Shown: positions 1-9,496 of the stretch, piece after piece | Numbering within the stretch: the first letter of the stretch is position 1 | How the letters are laid out: the number at the start of each line of letters is the position of its first letter | DNA from: Gilliamella intestini | GTDB taxonomy: Bacteria; Pseudomonadota; Gammaproteobacteria; Enterobacterales; Orbaceae | Direction: 5' to 3' | NCBI RefSeq assembly: GCF_900094935.1 | Contig: NZ_FMBA01000002.1 | Span: 1 to 62,484, forward strand | Length of the DNA: 62,484 nucleotides | Translations under genes and position numbers: made by a program | Notes under the pieces: generated by a model | Told to the model about the DNA's origin: nothing | The model's input: only the letters and a program-made list of their open reading frames with translations | Database searches by the model: none

Positions 1-96
1 TGGAATGATGCAAAGGGGTTGGTTAAGGAAAAGCAATTGGAGAATTTATTTTGCTCATCGGACACGCATTTTGTTAAAATGAAAGCTGATGAGTAA
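1..96 (+). CDS. 3' end of an unrecognised gene (partial)
   Basis: The first 96 bases are open in frame 1 and end with TAA. They encode 31 residues finishing in HFVKMKADE. The 5' part lies outside the window, so length and start are unknown. I do not recognise the family. The frame is followed by an unusual non-coding stretch. Because it is so short, it could also be a chance open frame. Confidence 0.3.
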   Translation, partial: WNDAKGLVKEKQLENLFCSSDTHFVKMKADE

Positions 97-501
97 TATG
101 TGTCTGTCAGATTAAGTTTGAGCTACTACATATTCCTCAAGGGGGTACATTGTCAGGAAGCTCCGCACCAGACCGTTGCCAGTCTCGCACTATCCCTAGA
201 CTACTGTTAGCCATATAACAGGTTGAACTCTCATTCTTGCTTATACTACTGCAATCCTGATTCAACAATGATAATAACAGCTTTTGCACTTATCACTACA
301 CACACTTCATCAATTTCAGCTTAAACTATATGCTGATTGGAATTCTCTCCTCTCCTTCTACGATTACAATAATATCTATTGCATCCTGTTGGAAAGTATC
401 AGAATTTATCAGATGTGTTTAAATTGAATTGTCAAAAGAGAGTTAGTTTTCTATAATAGTTGATTTATCTCAACTAGATTATAGTACCAACTGTACCTTT
501 G

Positions 502-548
502 GTAGGTTATATACAGTATCCTTTCGGACACTGTATATAATGTCCTAC
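502..548. repeat. Hairpin with 3-nt bulge distal to rpsI
   Basis: Bases 502-517 pair with 530-548. The outer GTAGG/CCTAC and inner TTATATACAGT/ACTGTATATAA arms match exactly, with a 3-base bulge between them and a 12-base loop. It is the most distal of three hairpins after rpsI. It may be a back-up terminator or an RNA-stabilising element; there is no clear U tract. Confidence 0.55.
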
Positions 549-564
549 TTAGATACTGTGTAGA

Positions 565-593
565 GACACTTAGGGCTTTCAACCCTAAATGTC
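565..593. repeat. Hairpin, 11-bp stem with one wobble, distal to rpsI
   Basis: Bases 565-575 (GACACTTAGGG) pair with 583-593 (CCCTAAATGTC) around a 7-base loop, with a single mismatched or wobble position. It lies immediately beyond the perfect hairpin at 596-627. Its role is unknown; it is probably part of the 3' end structure of the ribosomal protein transcript. Confidence 0.5.
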
Positions 594-595
594 CA

Positions 596-627
596 CCTAA
601 AATATTGATAAAAATCAATATTTTAGG
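596..627 (-). terminator. Probable terminator of rplM-rpsI
   Basis: A perfect 14-bp inverted repeat (CCTAAAATATTGAT / ATCAATATTTTAGG) with a 4-base loop starts 25 bases after the rpsI stop codon on the minus strand. The stem is AT-rich and there is no long U tract after it, so its efficiency is uncertain. Position and symmetry argue for a transcript end. Confidence 0.6.
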
Positions 628-652
628 CCTGGTAAGCACGACCTTGTCGCAC

Positions 653-1048
<396 letters not shown>

Positions 1049-1057
1049 TTATCCCCC

Positions 1058-1486
1058 TTAAATATCTAACACTTGCGGTTGTTGTGCCGCATGATTGTGC
1101 TCATTACCAGCATAAACTTTAAGTTTACGGTACATTGCACGACCAAGAGGACCTTTCGGTAACATGCCTTTTACAGCAATTTCGATGACTTGTTCAGGAT
1201 GACGTTCAATCATTTCTTTAAAAGTCGCTTCTTTAAGTCCACCGATGTAACCAGTATGACGATAATAGATCTTATCAGTACGTTTTTTGCCTGTTACAGC
1301 AACTTTTTCTGCATTGATAACGATAATATAATCACCTGTATCAACATGTGGTGTATATTCTGCTTTGTGTTTACCACGCAAACGGCTTGCGATTTCAGTA
1401 GCTAAACGACCTAACGTTTTACCTGCTGCATCAACAACATACCAGTCGCGTTTTACTGTTTCTGGTTTAGCTGAAAAAGTACTCAT
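1058..1486 (-). CDS. rplM: 50S ribosomal protein L13
   Basis: This 142-residue protein is uL13, an early-assembling large-subunit protein. Recognisable family segments are [21 protein letters not shown] near residues 14-34, [10 protein letters not shown] in the middle and [19 protein letters not shown] near 108-126. It is the first gene of the rplM-rpsI operon. In E. coli L13 represses its own operon through the mRNA leader; the 150-base AT-rich leader here could serve that role but no defined structure was identified. Certain identification. Confidence 0.98.
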   Translation of the reverse strand: MSTFSAKPETVKRDWYVVDAAGKTLGRLATEIASRLRGKHKAEYTPHVDTGDYIIVINAEKVAVTGKKRTDKIYYRHTGYIGGLKEATFKEMIERHPEQVIEIAVKGMLPKGPLGRAMYRKLKVYAGNEHNHAAQQPQVLDI

Positions 1487-1649
1487 TCGTAATTATCCAA
1501 TTTTAAATTAATCTCACGTTAATAAATCTTTTGATTTATTTACACTTTTTGATTGTATCAATTAGTCAACTCACCCCTTCGAGTGGTTATATTAATATCG
1601 ACAACCGCAAACAACGTTGGGAAAACATTGTCGTAACGTGGGTTGCAAT

Positions 1650-1655
1650 ATTATA
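1650..1655 (-). promoter_or_regulatory. Candidate -10 box of rplM-rpsI promoter
   Basis: On the minus strand, TATAAT occurs at 1655-1650, preceded by TG, about 165 bases upstream of the rplM start. No good -35 hexamer is visible at 17 bases, so this would have to act as an extended -10-like promoter. It implies a leader of roughly 155 nucleotides. Confidence 0.4.
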
Positions 1656-1761
1656 CAGAAATAATACAAAAGCGCTAGAGTAAAAAAGAAAAAATCATAG
1701 CAAGAAAGAGTACTTACTGATAAACTAAAAAATAACATTGAATAACAAATTATTTTAATAA

Positions 1762-2382
1762 ATGAGCAATACAATTCAACTTTCAGAAGAAGGTTATATT
1801 AGCAAAGGATTACATCGAAAGTGTTATCATTATCCTAATGATCCTAGTAAGTGTATCAAAGTAAATTATAATGTTGGTGCCGAAGAGGAAACAAATCGAG
1901 AAATATCCTATTATAAACACCTGATTAAACGCAATGTGTCATTTGATGCGCTAGCAAAATATTACGGCCCAGTTTCCACTAGTTATGGTAAAGGCCATGT
2001 TTTTGAACTTATACGAGATTATACTGGTGAAATAGCTATACCGCTTGAAAAATACCTCGCTGATAAAAAATTAACTAAGCAATATTATGATGATTTATTG
2101 CTAGCGTTAAAAACGCTAAAATCAGCTTTATTGAAAGACCGCATTATTACAATGACAATAAAAAGCAAAAATATTTTATTTCAACACTTAAGTGCTGAAA
2201 AAAGTCGTTTAGTTATTATTGATAATATTGGTAACTCAACCTTAATTCCTATTGCCAATTACATTCCATTTTTTGCTAAAGCTAAAATTGAACGAACTTG
2301 GCAACGTTTTTTAATATCAATAATTAAAGAAAATAGCAACAACCATTTGATCACTCGTTTAGTTGACGATCTGAATCAATAA
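1762..2382 (+). CDS. yrbL: YrbL-family PhoP/PmrA-regulon protein
   Basis: The 206-residue product resembles E. coli YrbL along its length. Shared blocks include GLHRKCYHYPND near residue 17, a kinase-like DRIITMTIKSKNILF near 129 and IIDNIGNSTLIPIA near 153. The family (PhoP regulatory network protein YrbL) has a protein-kinase-like fold of unknown substrate, and in enterics it belongs to the PhoP and PmrA regulons. Here it faces the pmrAB-like genes, and its last 32 bases overlap the end of the sensor kinase gene on the other strand. That placement fits joint regulation, though no clear PmrA box was found upstream. Confidence 0.88.
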   Translation: MSNTIQLSEEGYISKGLHRKCYHYPNDPSKCIKVNYNVGAEEETNREISYYKHLIKRNVSFDALAKYYGPVSTSYGKGHVFELIRDYTGEIAIPLEKYLADKKLTKQYYDDLLLALKTLKSALLKDRIITMTIKSKNILFQHLSAEKSRLVIIDNIGNSTLIPIANYIPFFAKAKIERTWQRFLISIIKENSNNHLITRLVDDLNQ

Positions 2383-3454
2383 TTCGAAATTGTGCAATAG
2401 CTCCTTTCGTAATATCAGGTCTATTTTTCAAAGTAAATAGGCCATGATGTAGCTTAGCTATACGGTTAACAATACTTAACCCAAGCCCAATACCATTATG
2501 CTTACGATCCATACGAAAAAAAGCTTGTGTCAGCTGCTCACTTTTAGATTCATCAATCCCCTTACCTTCATCTTCCACCGTAATAACGATGTCTTTTTTA
2601 TCTTGATAACAACTTACTACTATTTTAGTGTTCTCAGGACTGTAGCGATAACTATTTTCGACTAAATTACGAACTAATAGCCTTATTAAGGTTGCATCAC
2701 CATTAAAAATAAGCGCTTTATCAATCAAATACCATTGAAGCTGTTGCTGTTTTTTTGAAATCAATTCTGTTAGTTCATCAGACAGAGGAATCATAATGTC
2801 ATCATAAAAATTAATATGTTGATACTGTCCTACAGTAAACTTTTGACTAGCTCGAGCAAGCATTAATAGCTGCTCTACAGTACTGACTAATCGATCTATA
2901 CGATCAATTAACTCTGTGCAATCAATATTATTTTTATTTTCTAACAATTCTAGATGCAAACGAATACCTGCTAAAGGTGTCCTCATTTCGTGCGCCACAT
3001 CAGCAGTAAAAAGGCGTTCTTGAATTAATGTATTATTCAACCTAACAAAAAGGTTATTCAATACTGATGTAATCGATTTAATCTCCCCCATATTACTAAT
3101 TGGCTCAATGGGTTTTAGGTTTTCTTCAGTACGTTGATTAAGATTTTTTTCCAAAATCTCGAGTGGTTTTGTGATTCGTTTGATGGCTTGGTAAGCTAAA
3201 AACAGTGTGACTAACATCATTGAGAAAGCAGAAAAAAATAAAACAAAAATGGCTTCTAACTCTTCTTTTTCAACAACTTCATCAATTTTATTTTGGCTCA
3301 GTGTTAAATTAACCAATACATCAATTTGCTCTTTACTTTCATGCCATAACCAAAGAACGGTAATAATCTGACAAAACAACATAATAAAACCTAAAGTAAA
3401 GAAAAGGTTCCAACGAATGCTGTAACGTATATTATTAAATGATTTTGAAATCAT
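2351..3454 (-). CDS. pmrB: Sensor histidine kinase, PmrB/BasS type
   Basis: The 367-residue inner-membrane kinase aligns closely with E. coli BasS/PmrB. Membrane helices lie near residues 16-37 and 67-90, and the short periplasmic loop between them carries acidic ExxE-type residues at about 62-67, like the ferric-iron sensing motif of PmrB. A HAMP segment follows. The phospho-acceptor is H155 in DVAHEMRTP, the N box is NLVENSYRYSP near 263-273, and the G boxes are DEGKGI and GIGLGLS. It lies 33 bases after pmrA in one operon. Known PmrB proteins respond to Fe3+, Al3+ and cationic peptides; that role is inferred here. Confidence 0.9.
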   Translation of the reverse strand: MISKSFNNIRYSIRWNLFFTLGFIMLFCQIITVLWLWHESKEQIDVLVNLTLSQNKIDEVVEKEELEAIFVLFFSAFSMMLVTLFLAYQAIKRITKPLEILEKNLNQRTEENLKPIEPISNMGEIKSITSVLNNLFVRLNNTLIQERLFTADVAHEMRTPLAGIRLHLELLENKNNIDCTELIDRIDRLVSTVEQLLMLARASQKFTVGQYQHINFYDDIMIPLSDELTELISKKQQQLQWYLIDKALIFNGDATLIRLLVRNLVENSYRYSPENTKIVVSCYQDKKDIVITVEDEGKGIDESKSEQLTQAFFRMDRKHNGIGLGLSIVNRIAKLHHGLFTLKNRPDITKGAIAQFRIIDSDRQLNE

Positions 3455-3487
3455 AGTTTAATTGTCTAATCTAAATTAATTAGCTTA

Positions 3488-4150
3488 TCAATATTTATCA
3501 TTAAGTTGATAACCATAGCCTCGTACTGTATGAATCAAATTTTTCCCTAATTTATTGCGTAACCCGTGTATATATACTTCAAGGACATTGGAACTAGGAT
3601 CACTTTGCCAATCATAAAGATCGTTTTGCAATAAATCTCGGTGTACCTTTTCACCCGCTTTTAGCATCAATCGAGACAGTACAATAAACTCTTTGGGTGT
3701 TAATAGTACTTCTTGATTATTAAGCATTACGTTTTGATGCTTAATATCAATAGTAATGGGGCCATAACTAATAAGATTATCAGCAGATCCTTGATCTCGA
3801 CGAATTAACGCTCTCACTCTGGCTAATAATTCGGTTAAGGAAAAAGGTTTGATTAAGTAATCATCAGCACCGTTATCTAAGCCTTCAACTCTATCTTCTA
3901 TCGTATCGCGGGCTGTTAAAATCAGTACAGGGATTGATATGTTATTTTTTCGCCAACGGATCAACAGATCCAGACCATCACAATCTGGTAAGCCTAAATC
4001 TAAAATAATTAAACTAAATTGCCCAAATTGAATATAATCCTCCGCTTGTTTACCATTTGAAGCAATTTCACAGACATAACCACTTGATGTTATGCCATCG
4101 TATAGTCCTTTTTGTAGCAAACTATCATCTTCAACAATTAATATCTTCAT
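3488..4150 (-). CDS. pmrA: Response regulator, PmrA/BasR type (OmpR family)
   Basis: The 220-residue protein has an N-terminal receiver domain (about 1-115) and a C-terminal OmpR-type winged helix (about 125-218). The acidic pocket is EDD at 7-9, the phosphorylated aspartate is D51, the switch threonine is T79 and the conserved lysine is K101. The C-terminus ends with the DNA-binding hallmark HTVRGYGYQL. It is the first gene of the pmrAB pair. By homology it activates lipopolysaccharide-modification and polymyxin-resistance genes; none of those targets except yrbL is in this window. Confidence 0.9.
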   Translation of the reverse strand: MKILIVEDDSLLQKGLYDGITSSGYVCEIASNGKQAEDYIQFGQFSLIILDLGLPDCDGLDLLIRWRKNNISIPVLILTARDTIEDRVEGLDNGADDYLIKPFSLTELLARVRALIRRDQGSADNLISYGPITIDIKHQNVMLNNQEVLLTPKEFIVLSRLMLKAGEKVHRDLLQNDLYDWQSDPSSNVLEVYIHGLRNKLGKNLIHTVRGYGYQLNDKY

Positions 4151-4399
4151 TGATGATTAACCTTAATGTGGATGTTAAAACGACTCAAAATGCGCAACTG
4201 TTTATCATATATTTTATTTTGTATATCTACAGTTTAGTTAAATCGGTAATGATTATTATTTCTATATATATTCATTACCATAATTTCTCAAATCACTGTA
4301 AGCAAGGCTAGCAATTCCTACAATTAAACTACATTATCATTTAAAATTCATCATGTTACTCAAAATAGTAAAAGTGCCAACCTCAACAAATGATGCACA

Positions 4400-4418
4400 A
4401 AGGCGTGACTGACACCTT
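4400..4418 (-). terminator. Possible terminator after the large ATPase gene
   Basis: About 20 bases beyond the stop codon of the 1653-residue ATPase gene, a short stem (AAGGTG against CACGCCTT with one bulged base) is followed on the minus strand by TTTG. It is weak but correctly placed to end the five-gene operon. Confidence 0.35.
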
Positions 4419-4438
4419 AAATCCCTACCGAAAGCTTT

Positions 4439-7400
4439 TTATAACTTTAATGCTTGTACACTTTGTACTAAATCAGCAAGCTGTGTAACTATTTGAATAC
4501 CAGTATTAGCTTCATCTCCACCAAGCCTTTTGTTGCGCATAAAGTCGGCTTTAATTTGTTGCCAACGTTTACTTTGCTCTTTGGTTAATACATCACGAAT
4601 TTCTGCTAATTTTAGTAAATTTTCTTCAGCGCCATTTGTAAGTAATTGTGCTTCACCAAGATAATGATCTTCAATGATTTGATTGAGTTCTTGATCATTC
4701 ATTACCGAAGATATTTTTTCAGCAAGTTTATTCATGTTTCGATAACTGCCTTGTAATTTAAATGGTGGTTCAGTTCGGTATTTATCTGATTGCGCAGCAC
4801 TAATAATATATTGTTGATTGACTTTAAATACGACTTCACGAACCGTCAATAAATGACGTAAGACGGCAACAATTTCACTAATTTCAGCTTGGCTATAAGC
4901 ATAACTGAGCTCATTTGTATTTAATGGTTTACCTTTTGCATAATCAATAAATTTATACAGATCATTTAGATCACGCAATGCAAGTGGTGATAAAATTGAA
5001 TTGGACGTTAAACAGTTTTCAATATAGCTTGATGCAAAAACTTCATCCATGCCCCCTAGTACTTCACCTAAGTTATAAATATCAGCACGGTTAGCTAACA
5101 TGTCAGGAATTTTAAAAACTTCACCTGACTCGGTGTAAGGGTTACCAGCCATAATGACACAGAATTTTTTGCCTCGAAGATCATACGTTTTAGTTTTGCC
5201 TTTCCAAACCCCTTCAATACGCCTAGAACCATCGCAAAGTGAAATAAATTTTTGTAAAAATTCAGGGTTGGTATGTTGGATATCATCAAGATAAAGCATA
5301 ACGTTATTACCCATTTCAAGTGCTAAGTTAAGCTTTTCAAGTTCTTGGCGAGCCGTCGCATTTGGTGCTTGATCAGGATCAAAAGATAACACGCTATGGC
5401 CTAATGCTGGTCCATTAATTTTCATAAAAATTAATCCCAGACGATTAGCCACATATTCCATCAAAGTGGTTTTACCATAACCAGGAGGTGAAATGAGTAA
5501 TAATAATCCCATTAAATCAGTACGGCGACTTTCTCCGACGGTACCCATTTGTTTTGCTAAATTGTCACCAATGATTGGTAGATAGACTTGGTTAATGAGT
5601 TTATTACGTACAAATGAACTTAATGGTTTTGCTTTAAATTCTTCAAGGTGTAAATAGTTTCGCTGCTCTTCTAAAACTTCTTGACGAAGCGTTTGGTAAT
5701 GCTGAAATTCAGGAATGATCACACGTGATTGTTTACGCATACGACTAAAGAAGTCATCTAGATTTATATTTAGCACCCCTTGTTTAATGCTTGGATGTTC
5801 ACCTAATAGATCACTAACCGTAATATCCAAATCAATTTCGCTAACTGTAGTTGTTATGCTATTTTCTTTATCTAATATGCATTGCATAGTAGCTTCAGCA
5901 ATATAAGCTGCGAATTTTTGGTACTGAGGTAGTGTACATAGTCCTTTAAACCAACTTTCAATTAAGTTCCAACGGTCGGCTAGGCGTGTCATTAGGTTTG
6001 TTTGCGATTGATTAAAATCCCCCCACATGTGGGATTGCTCTAGCTGTGTTTTTAATCCCTCAAACAATGTCAGGCTATATTTACTTAATGTAAATTGCTG
6101 TGGAGTTTGAGCTAATACATAACTTAAATATTCTGAAGCCTGCTTTATATGATAGTGTTCATGTTGTATTGGGTATTTTTGTAAAAATAAGTTTAGTTGA
6201 TCTGATATTTCTGTACGTAGATTTTTTAAACCTTCTTCATGACCAAATAGTGAATAAATATCCATACAGGTTTTTGCGCGTTCAGGCCATAACTTAGCAA
6301 TATCATTTTTGTGGTTATAATGCCAATAAAGCATAGCTAAACTACGTGCTAAAGGATTATAACGGAGTAGCCCTGCTATTTCACCAAGAGGAATGAGTTT
6401 TGTTAGAATTTTGGTAGCGTCATGATCATGAATACCTTTTTCATAACCTTCGCGGTATCGTATTGCAGCATAATCGCGAACTGTTTTACTTAAAAGCTCA
6501 GGTTGGCTTAATTGAGTTACCAAAAGAGCATAACTCAATTCATGCTCTTTTTTTAATGCTGAATTAATGATTGAATAAGCAAGATATTCTGCACGATAAA
6601 CTGTAGGCGATTCGGATTCTAATGACATAGTCCAAAATGGCTTATAACTTTCTAGTTTAGGGTGCTCTATTTTTTCTTGATAATCGGTACCCGTTAGTTG
6701 TAAATATAGGTGGTTTTCTTTAGGTACAATAGTTAGATCAAGCTCTTGAGTATTAACACTAAACTTATGTCTTGGACCGAGTTTTATAACATTTCCACCT
6801 GATTCAAAAATCTCCGATTTATCACGTAAAGAGCGTATTGCTTGATCTCGTGCACTTTTAAAACGGGATTCGATATCATCAGCTTTTACATTATCAAACA
6901 GTGCCCTTAATTTTTCGACAATTTCACGAATCTTTTGGGCTAAAGGATCCGCTACAAAGAAAGCATTGAGTTCGGTTTGATCTGAAAACTTTGCCGTTCT
7001 TCTTGGGATGCTATCTAAAATTCGTTGTGCTGCGGTAAGCAGTGCTTCACTACGTCTGGTTCGGTCTTCTAATAGTGCCTGTTTGTGCGTTTCAAATGAT
7101 TCTAGTATCTCTTCGCGTTTTGTTAAGATATCATTTAAAAATTCTTCATTTTCACTAAATTGATTTTCAAGTTCTTCTAATTGAACTAAAAGCCGAGAAA
7201 GTTCATCATCACATTTTTCAGGTGTTGTCGCTAGACCTAATGCATTAGCAATACTTTGATTAAATAGTTTGAATTGAGCGCCAAATTGGGCGACCATTTC
7301 AACACTAGAAAAATTTTTTCGTTTTTGATTAATTCTTGCTTTTGTTTGGTTTAGCTTAGCGTAAACTTCAGCGATAGACTCAATGATTTTAGTCTGTAAT

Positions 7401-9400
7401 GTAACATCATCAAATTTTAATGATGCCATTAATTGGGATAGCATATCTAAATCATTAGACATATCATTAGCCATTTTTGTTGGCTCACTAAGTTTTACAG
7501 CTGATTCTGCTTTAGCAATATCATTTTCAATATCATCAATTTTTGATATAAATGGCTGTAAGGCTTGTTCACTACCTAAAAATTTTGCTGTAGCTAAAGA
7601 AACAATAGATTGGCGTTCTTTCAATTCATTTTCCATTATATCAATTTGATTTAAATCGATATAACGGTAAGTTCTTAACGTGACAAGGCTGCCTAATTGC
7701 ATTTTGATTGCATTAAGCGCATCAACATATTCTTGAGTTTCTTTCCAACTATCAGGATAAAGTTTTGTTAACAGATCTTGTTGGTTTGAAATGGCTTCAC
7801 GCATAGCACTGTCTGATTGCCGGCGTATGCTTTCAACTTTTTCATACTCATCTAGAACTAATTCACTTGTCTGTGAAATATTACGCAAAATGGGAAGAAA
7901 AGGTAAATTTTGTTCATCATTTAGCCAAAAATAAGTATCGAAAAGACGTTTAGTATCTTCAGCTAATTTACTATATAGTTGTGATGATACTGACTGATTA
8001 TCAATTTCACGAGCAATAAAATAGAGATCTGAAATCCCTCTAACTAGCTCAGCATTACCAATTTTACCTAAAAAACTATTATTTGTTGGTTGTTTTGCTG
8101 CAAATTCATCACTATAAAATGGAGTTTGCCAAATTTGCATTGGGTGGACTCGAGTTGGTTCATTGCTTTCACCCTCAAAAACGACCATTCTACCATCTTC
8201 AAAAACTGCATAACCATGACCTAAAATAGGATTATCCAGTTTTCGTTCAATCATATTGTAGTTAAATAATGCTAAACGACCAGAAGTTGGATCATAAAAT
8301 ATGTATAAAACATCTTCACCATTGGGCGAACGCCTAATACGTCGAAAACGCATTCCTGACATTGATTGATCAAAGGTTTTATACTCACCATTTTGTAAAT
8401 AGTAACCACCAGGAAAAATAATGCCATGATCATCTGGTAACTGAATACAAGCTTGACCTATAAAGTCAATTCTTTGAACTGATTGTGTTAATGTATTATA
8501 AACTAAATACCGCCACTTATCTTCGCGGTAAGGTAAGACCTTTAATAGAATTAATGATCCTACTTTAGCATACTCTATTTTAGCATCATTAACGGATTGA
8601 TTTTTATCTATAACATCTTCGTGATAAATACCTAGGCCATCGTTGGTATTATTTTCACATTTTATGGTTAAATCACCGCCAATTGTTTCAACAAAAACAG
8701 TATCTAATATATTGATATGTGGGAATCGACCATTAACGATATTTTCACGCGTGGTTTCGATCCATTCAAAATCATAAGCAGGAGGCAAGGCAATATCACG
8801 CTCACCACGATTATCAATATAATTAATGGTTTTTTTATCACTTGAAATAGACCAACGAAAAACGCGAATATCACTAACTCGTTCACCAATTTGAAAACTA
8901 GCAAGTAACTTTCCATCCCGCTCTACAAGTTGTAATAATTGCGCATTTTTATAATAAGTATATAGCTCATTAAAATCTTGAACAAAACGATCAATATTTA
9001 AAAAGGTATTAGAAATATCAACAGGATCCGCTTCATAATTACCGTCACGTTCGTTTAGTTGATAAAGCGAAAAAACGTCTTCAATTTTGGTTTCTTTTTT
9101 TAAACCCATAAAAACGTTATATCCAAACAATAACCAATCACCAAAACGGACGATATCTCTTGCTATGCAATTATTTTCAGTTCTTATTCGAATACGGCTA
9201 ATAATTGACATGTCACTTTTACCAAATTCAGAAAGTCTTTTTTGGTTTAGTGTTTCTACTTTTTGGTTAAGTTCCTGCCCAAGCGATGTTAAACGTTTGC
9301 GAAGAATTTCATAAGCGCCACCTTCGGCAACGGCTTTATCAAGTATTGTTTGTTGTTGATTTTCTTGTTCTATTTCTGCCATTTTAAACTCATTGATCAT
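4439..9400 (-). CDS. Giant AAA ATPase, DUF3686 (DNA repair ATPase-like) family
   Basis: This 1653-residue protein has the N-terminal block of the DUF3686 family (AYEILRKRL ... VETLNQKRLSEFG, about residues 29-60), annotated in databases as DNA-repair ATPase without experimental proof. Residues about 90-430 look beta-rich, about 500-900 are strongly coiled-coil, and a C-terminal AAA domain carries Walker A GYGKTT near residue 1307 and Walker B LYLDDI near 1370, then a sensor-1-like VIMAGNP. Membrane helices are absent, so it is likely cytoplasmic. It is the last gene of the operon with PspA-like, YqiJ-like and flotillin genes. The start is unclear: M1 at 9400 has a poor ribosome-binding site, and M7 (9382) would give MAEIEQ. 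Its substrate is unknown. Confidence 0.8.
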   Translation of the reverse strand: MINEFKMAEIEQENQQQTILDKAVAEGGAYEILRKRLTSLGQELNQKVETLNQKRLSEFGKSDMSIISRIRIRTENNCIARDIVRFGDWLLFGYNVFMGLKKETKIEDVFSLYQLNERDGNYEADPVDISNTFLNIDRFVQDFNELYTYYKNAQLLQLVERDGKLLASFQIGERVSDIRVFRWSISSDKKTINYIDNRGERDIALPPAYDFEWIETTRENIVNGRFPHINILDTVFVETIGGDLTIKCENNTNDGLGIYHEDVIDKNQSVNDAKIEYAKVGSLILLKVLPYREDKWRYLVYNTLTQSVQRIDFIGQACIQLPDDHGIIFPGGYYLQNGEYKTFDQSMSGMRFRRIRRSPNGEDVLYIFYDPTSGRLALFNYNMIERKLDNPILGHGYAVFEDGRMVVFEGESNEPTRVHPMQIWQTPFYSDEFAAKQPTNNSFLGKIGNAELVRGISDLYFIAREIDNQSVSSQLYSKLAEDTKRLFDTYFWLNDEQNLPFLPILRNISQTSELVLDEYEKVESIRRQSDSAMREAISNQQDLLTKLYPDSWKETQEYVDALNAIKMQLGSLVTLRTYRYIDLNQIDIMENELKERQSIVSLATAKFLGSEQALQPFISKIDDIENDIAKAESAVKLSEPTKMANDMSNDLDMLSQLMASLKFDDVTLQTKIIESIAEVYAKLNQTKARINQKRKNFSSVEMVAQFGAQFKLFNQSIANALGLATTPEKCDDELSRLLVQLEELENQFSENEEFLNDILTKREEILESFETHKQALLEDRTRRSEALLTAAQRILDSIPRRTAKFSDQTELNAFFVADPLAQKIREIVEKLRALFDNVKADDIESRFKSARDQAIRSLRDKSEIFESGGNVIKLGPRHKFSVNTQELDLTIVPKENHLYLQLTGTDYQEKIEHPKLESYKPFWTMSLESESPTVYRAEYLAYSIINSALKKEHELSYALLVTQLSQPELLSKTVRDYAAIRYREGYEKGIHDHDATKILTKLIPLGEIAGLLRYNPLARSLAMLYWHYNHKNDIAKLWPERAKTCMDIYSLFGHEEGLKNLRTEISDQLNLFLQKYPIQHEHYHIKQASEYLSYVLAQTPQQFTLSKYSLTLFEGLKTQLEQSHMWGDFNQSQTNLMTRLADRWNLIESWFKGLCTLPQYQKFAAYIAEATMQCILDKENSITTTVSEIDLDITVSDLLGEHPSIKQGVLNINLDDFFSRMRKQSRVIIPEFQHYQTLRQEVLEEQRNYLHLEEFKAKPLSSFVRNKLINQVYLPIIGDNLAKQMGTVGESRRTDLMGLLLLISPPGYGKTTLMEYVANRLGLIFMKINGPALGHSVLSFDPDQAPNATARQELEKLNLALEMGNNVMLYLDDIQHTNPEFLQKFISLCDGSRRIEGVWKGKTKTYDLRGKKFCVIMAGNPYTESGEVFKIPDMLANRADIYNLGEVLGGMDEVFASSYIENCLTSNSILSPLALRDLNDLYKFIDYAKGKPLNTNELSYAYSQAEISEIVAVLRHLLTVREVVFKVNQQYIISAAQSDKYRTEPPFKLQGSYRNMNKLAEKISSVMNDQELNQIIEDHYLGEAQLLTNGAEENLLKLAEIRDVLTKEQSKRWQQIKADFMRNKRLGGDEANTGIQIVTQLADLVQSVQALKL

Positions 9401-9496
9401 TATACAGAAAGGTCATTGTCTTCAGTAGAAATATTAAATCTACCGAAGACTGTTGATAGTCATAATTCGAATTAAGAATTATTAAGAAATATCAGA

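Larger units (their letters stand above)
97..652. other. Intergenic region with GC-richer patch and three hairpins
   Basis: No convincing gene is present. Bases about 130-250 are visibly richer in G+C than the surroundings and have no recognisable product on either strand; the longest open frame there is roughly 54 codons on the minus strand and matches nothing I know. Bases 500-627 hold three successive inverted repeats (listed separately) downstream of rpsI. The patch could be a remnant of a mobile element or an unidentified RNA. Confidence 0.5.

Noticed and set aside
150-240. tRNA-like or group II intron-like RNA in the GC-richer patch
   Set aside because: No cloverleaf, T-loop or domain V pattern could be built on either strand.
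1190-1405. Plus-strand open frame within rplM
   Set aside because: Antisense to a certain ribosomal protein gene; Phe/Cys-rich translation typical of shadow frames.
4151-4438. Gene between pmrA and the ATPase
   Set aside because: A plus-strand frame crosses the pmrA start region but has low-complexity hydrophobic content and no ribosome-binding site.
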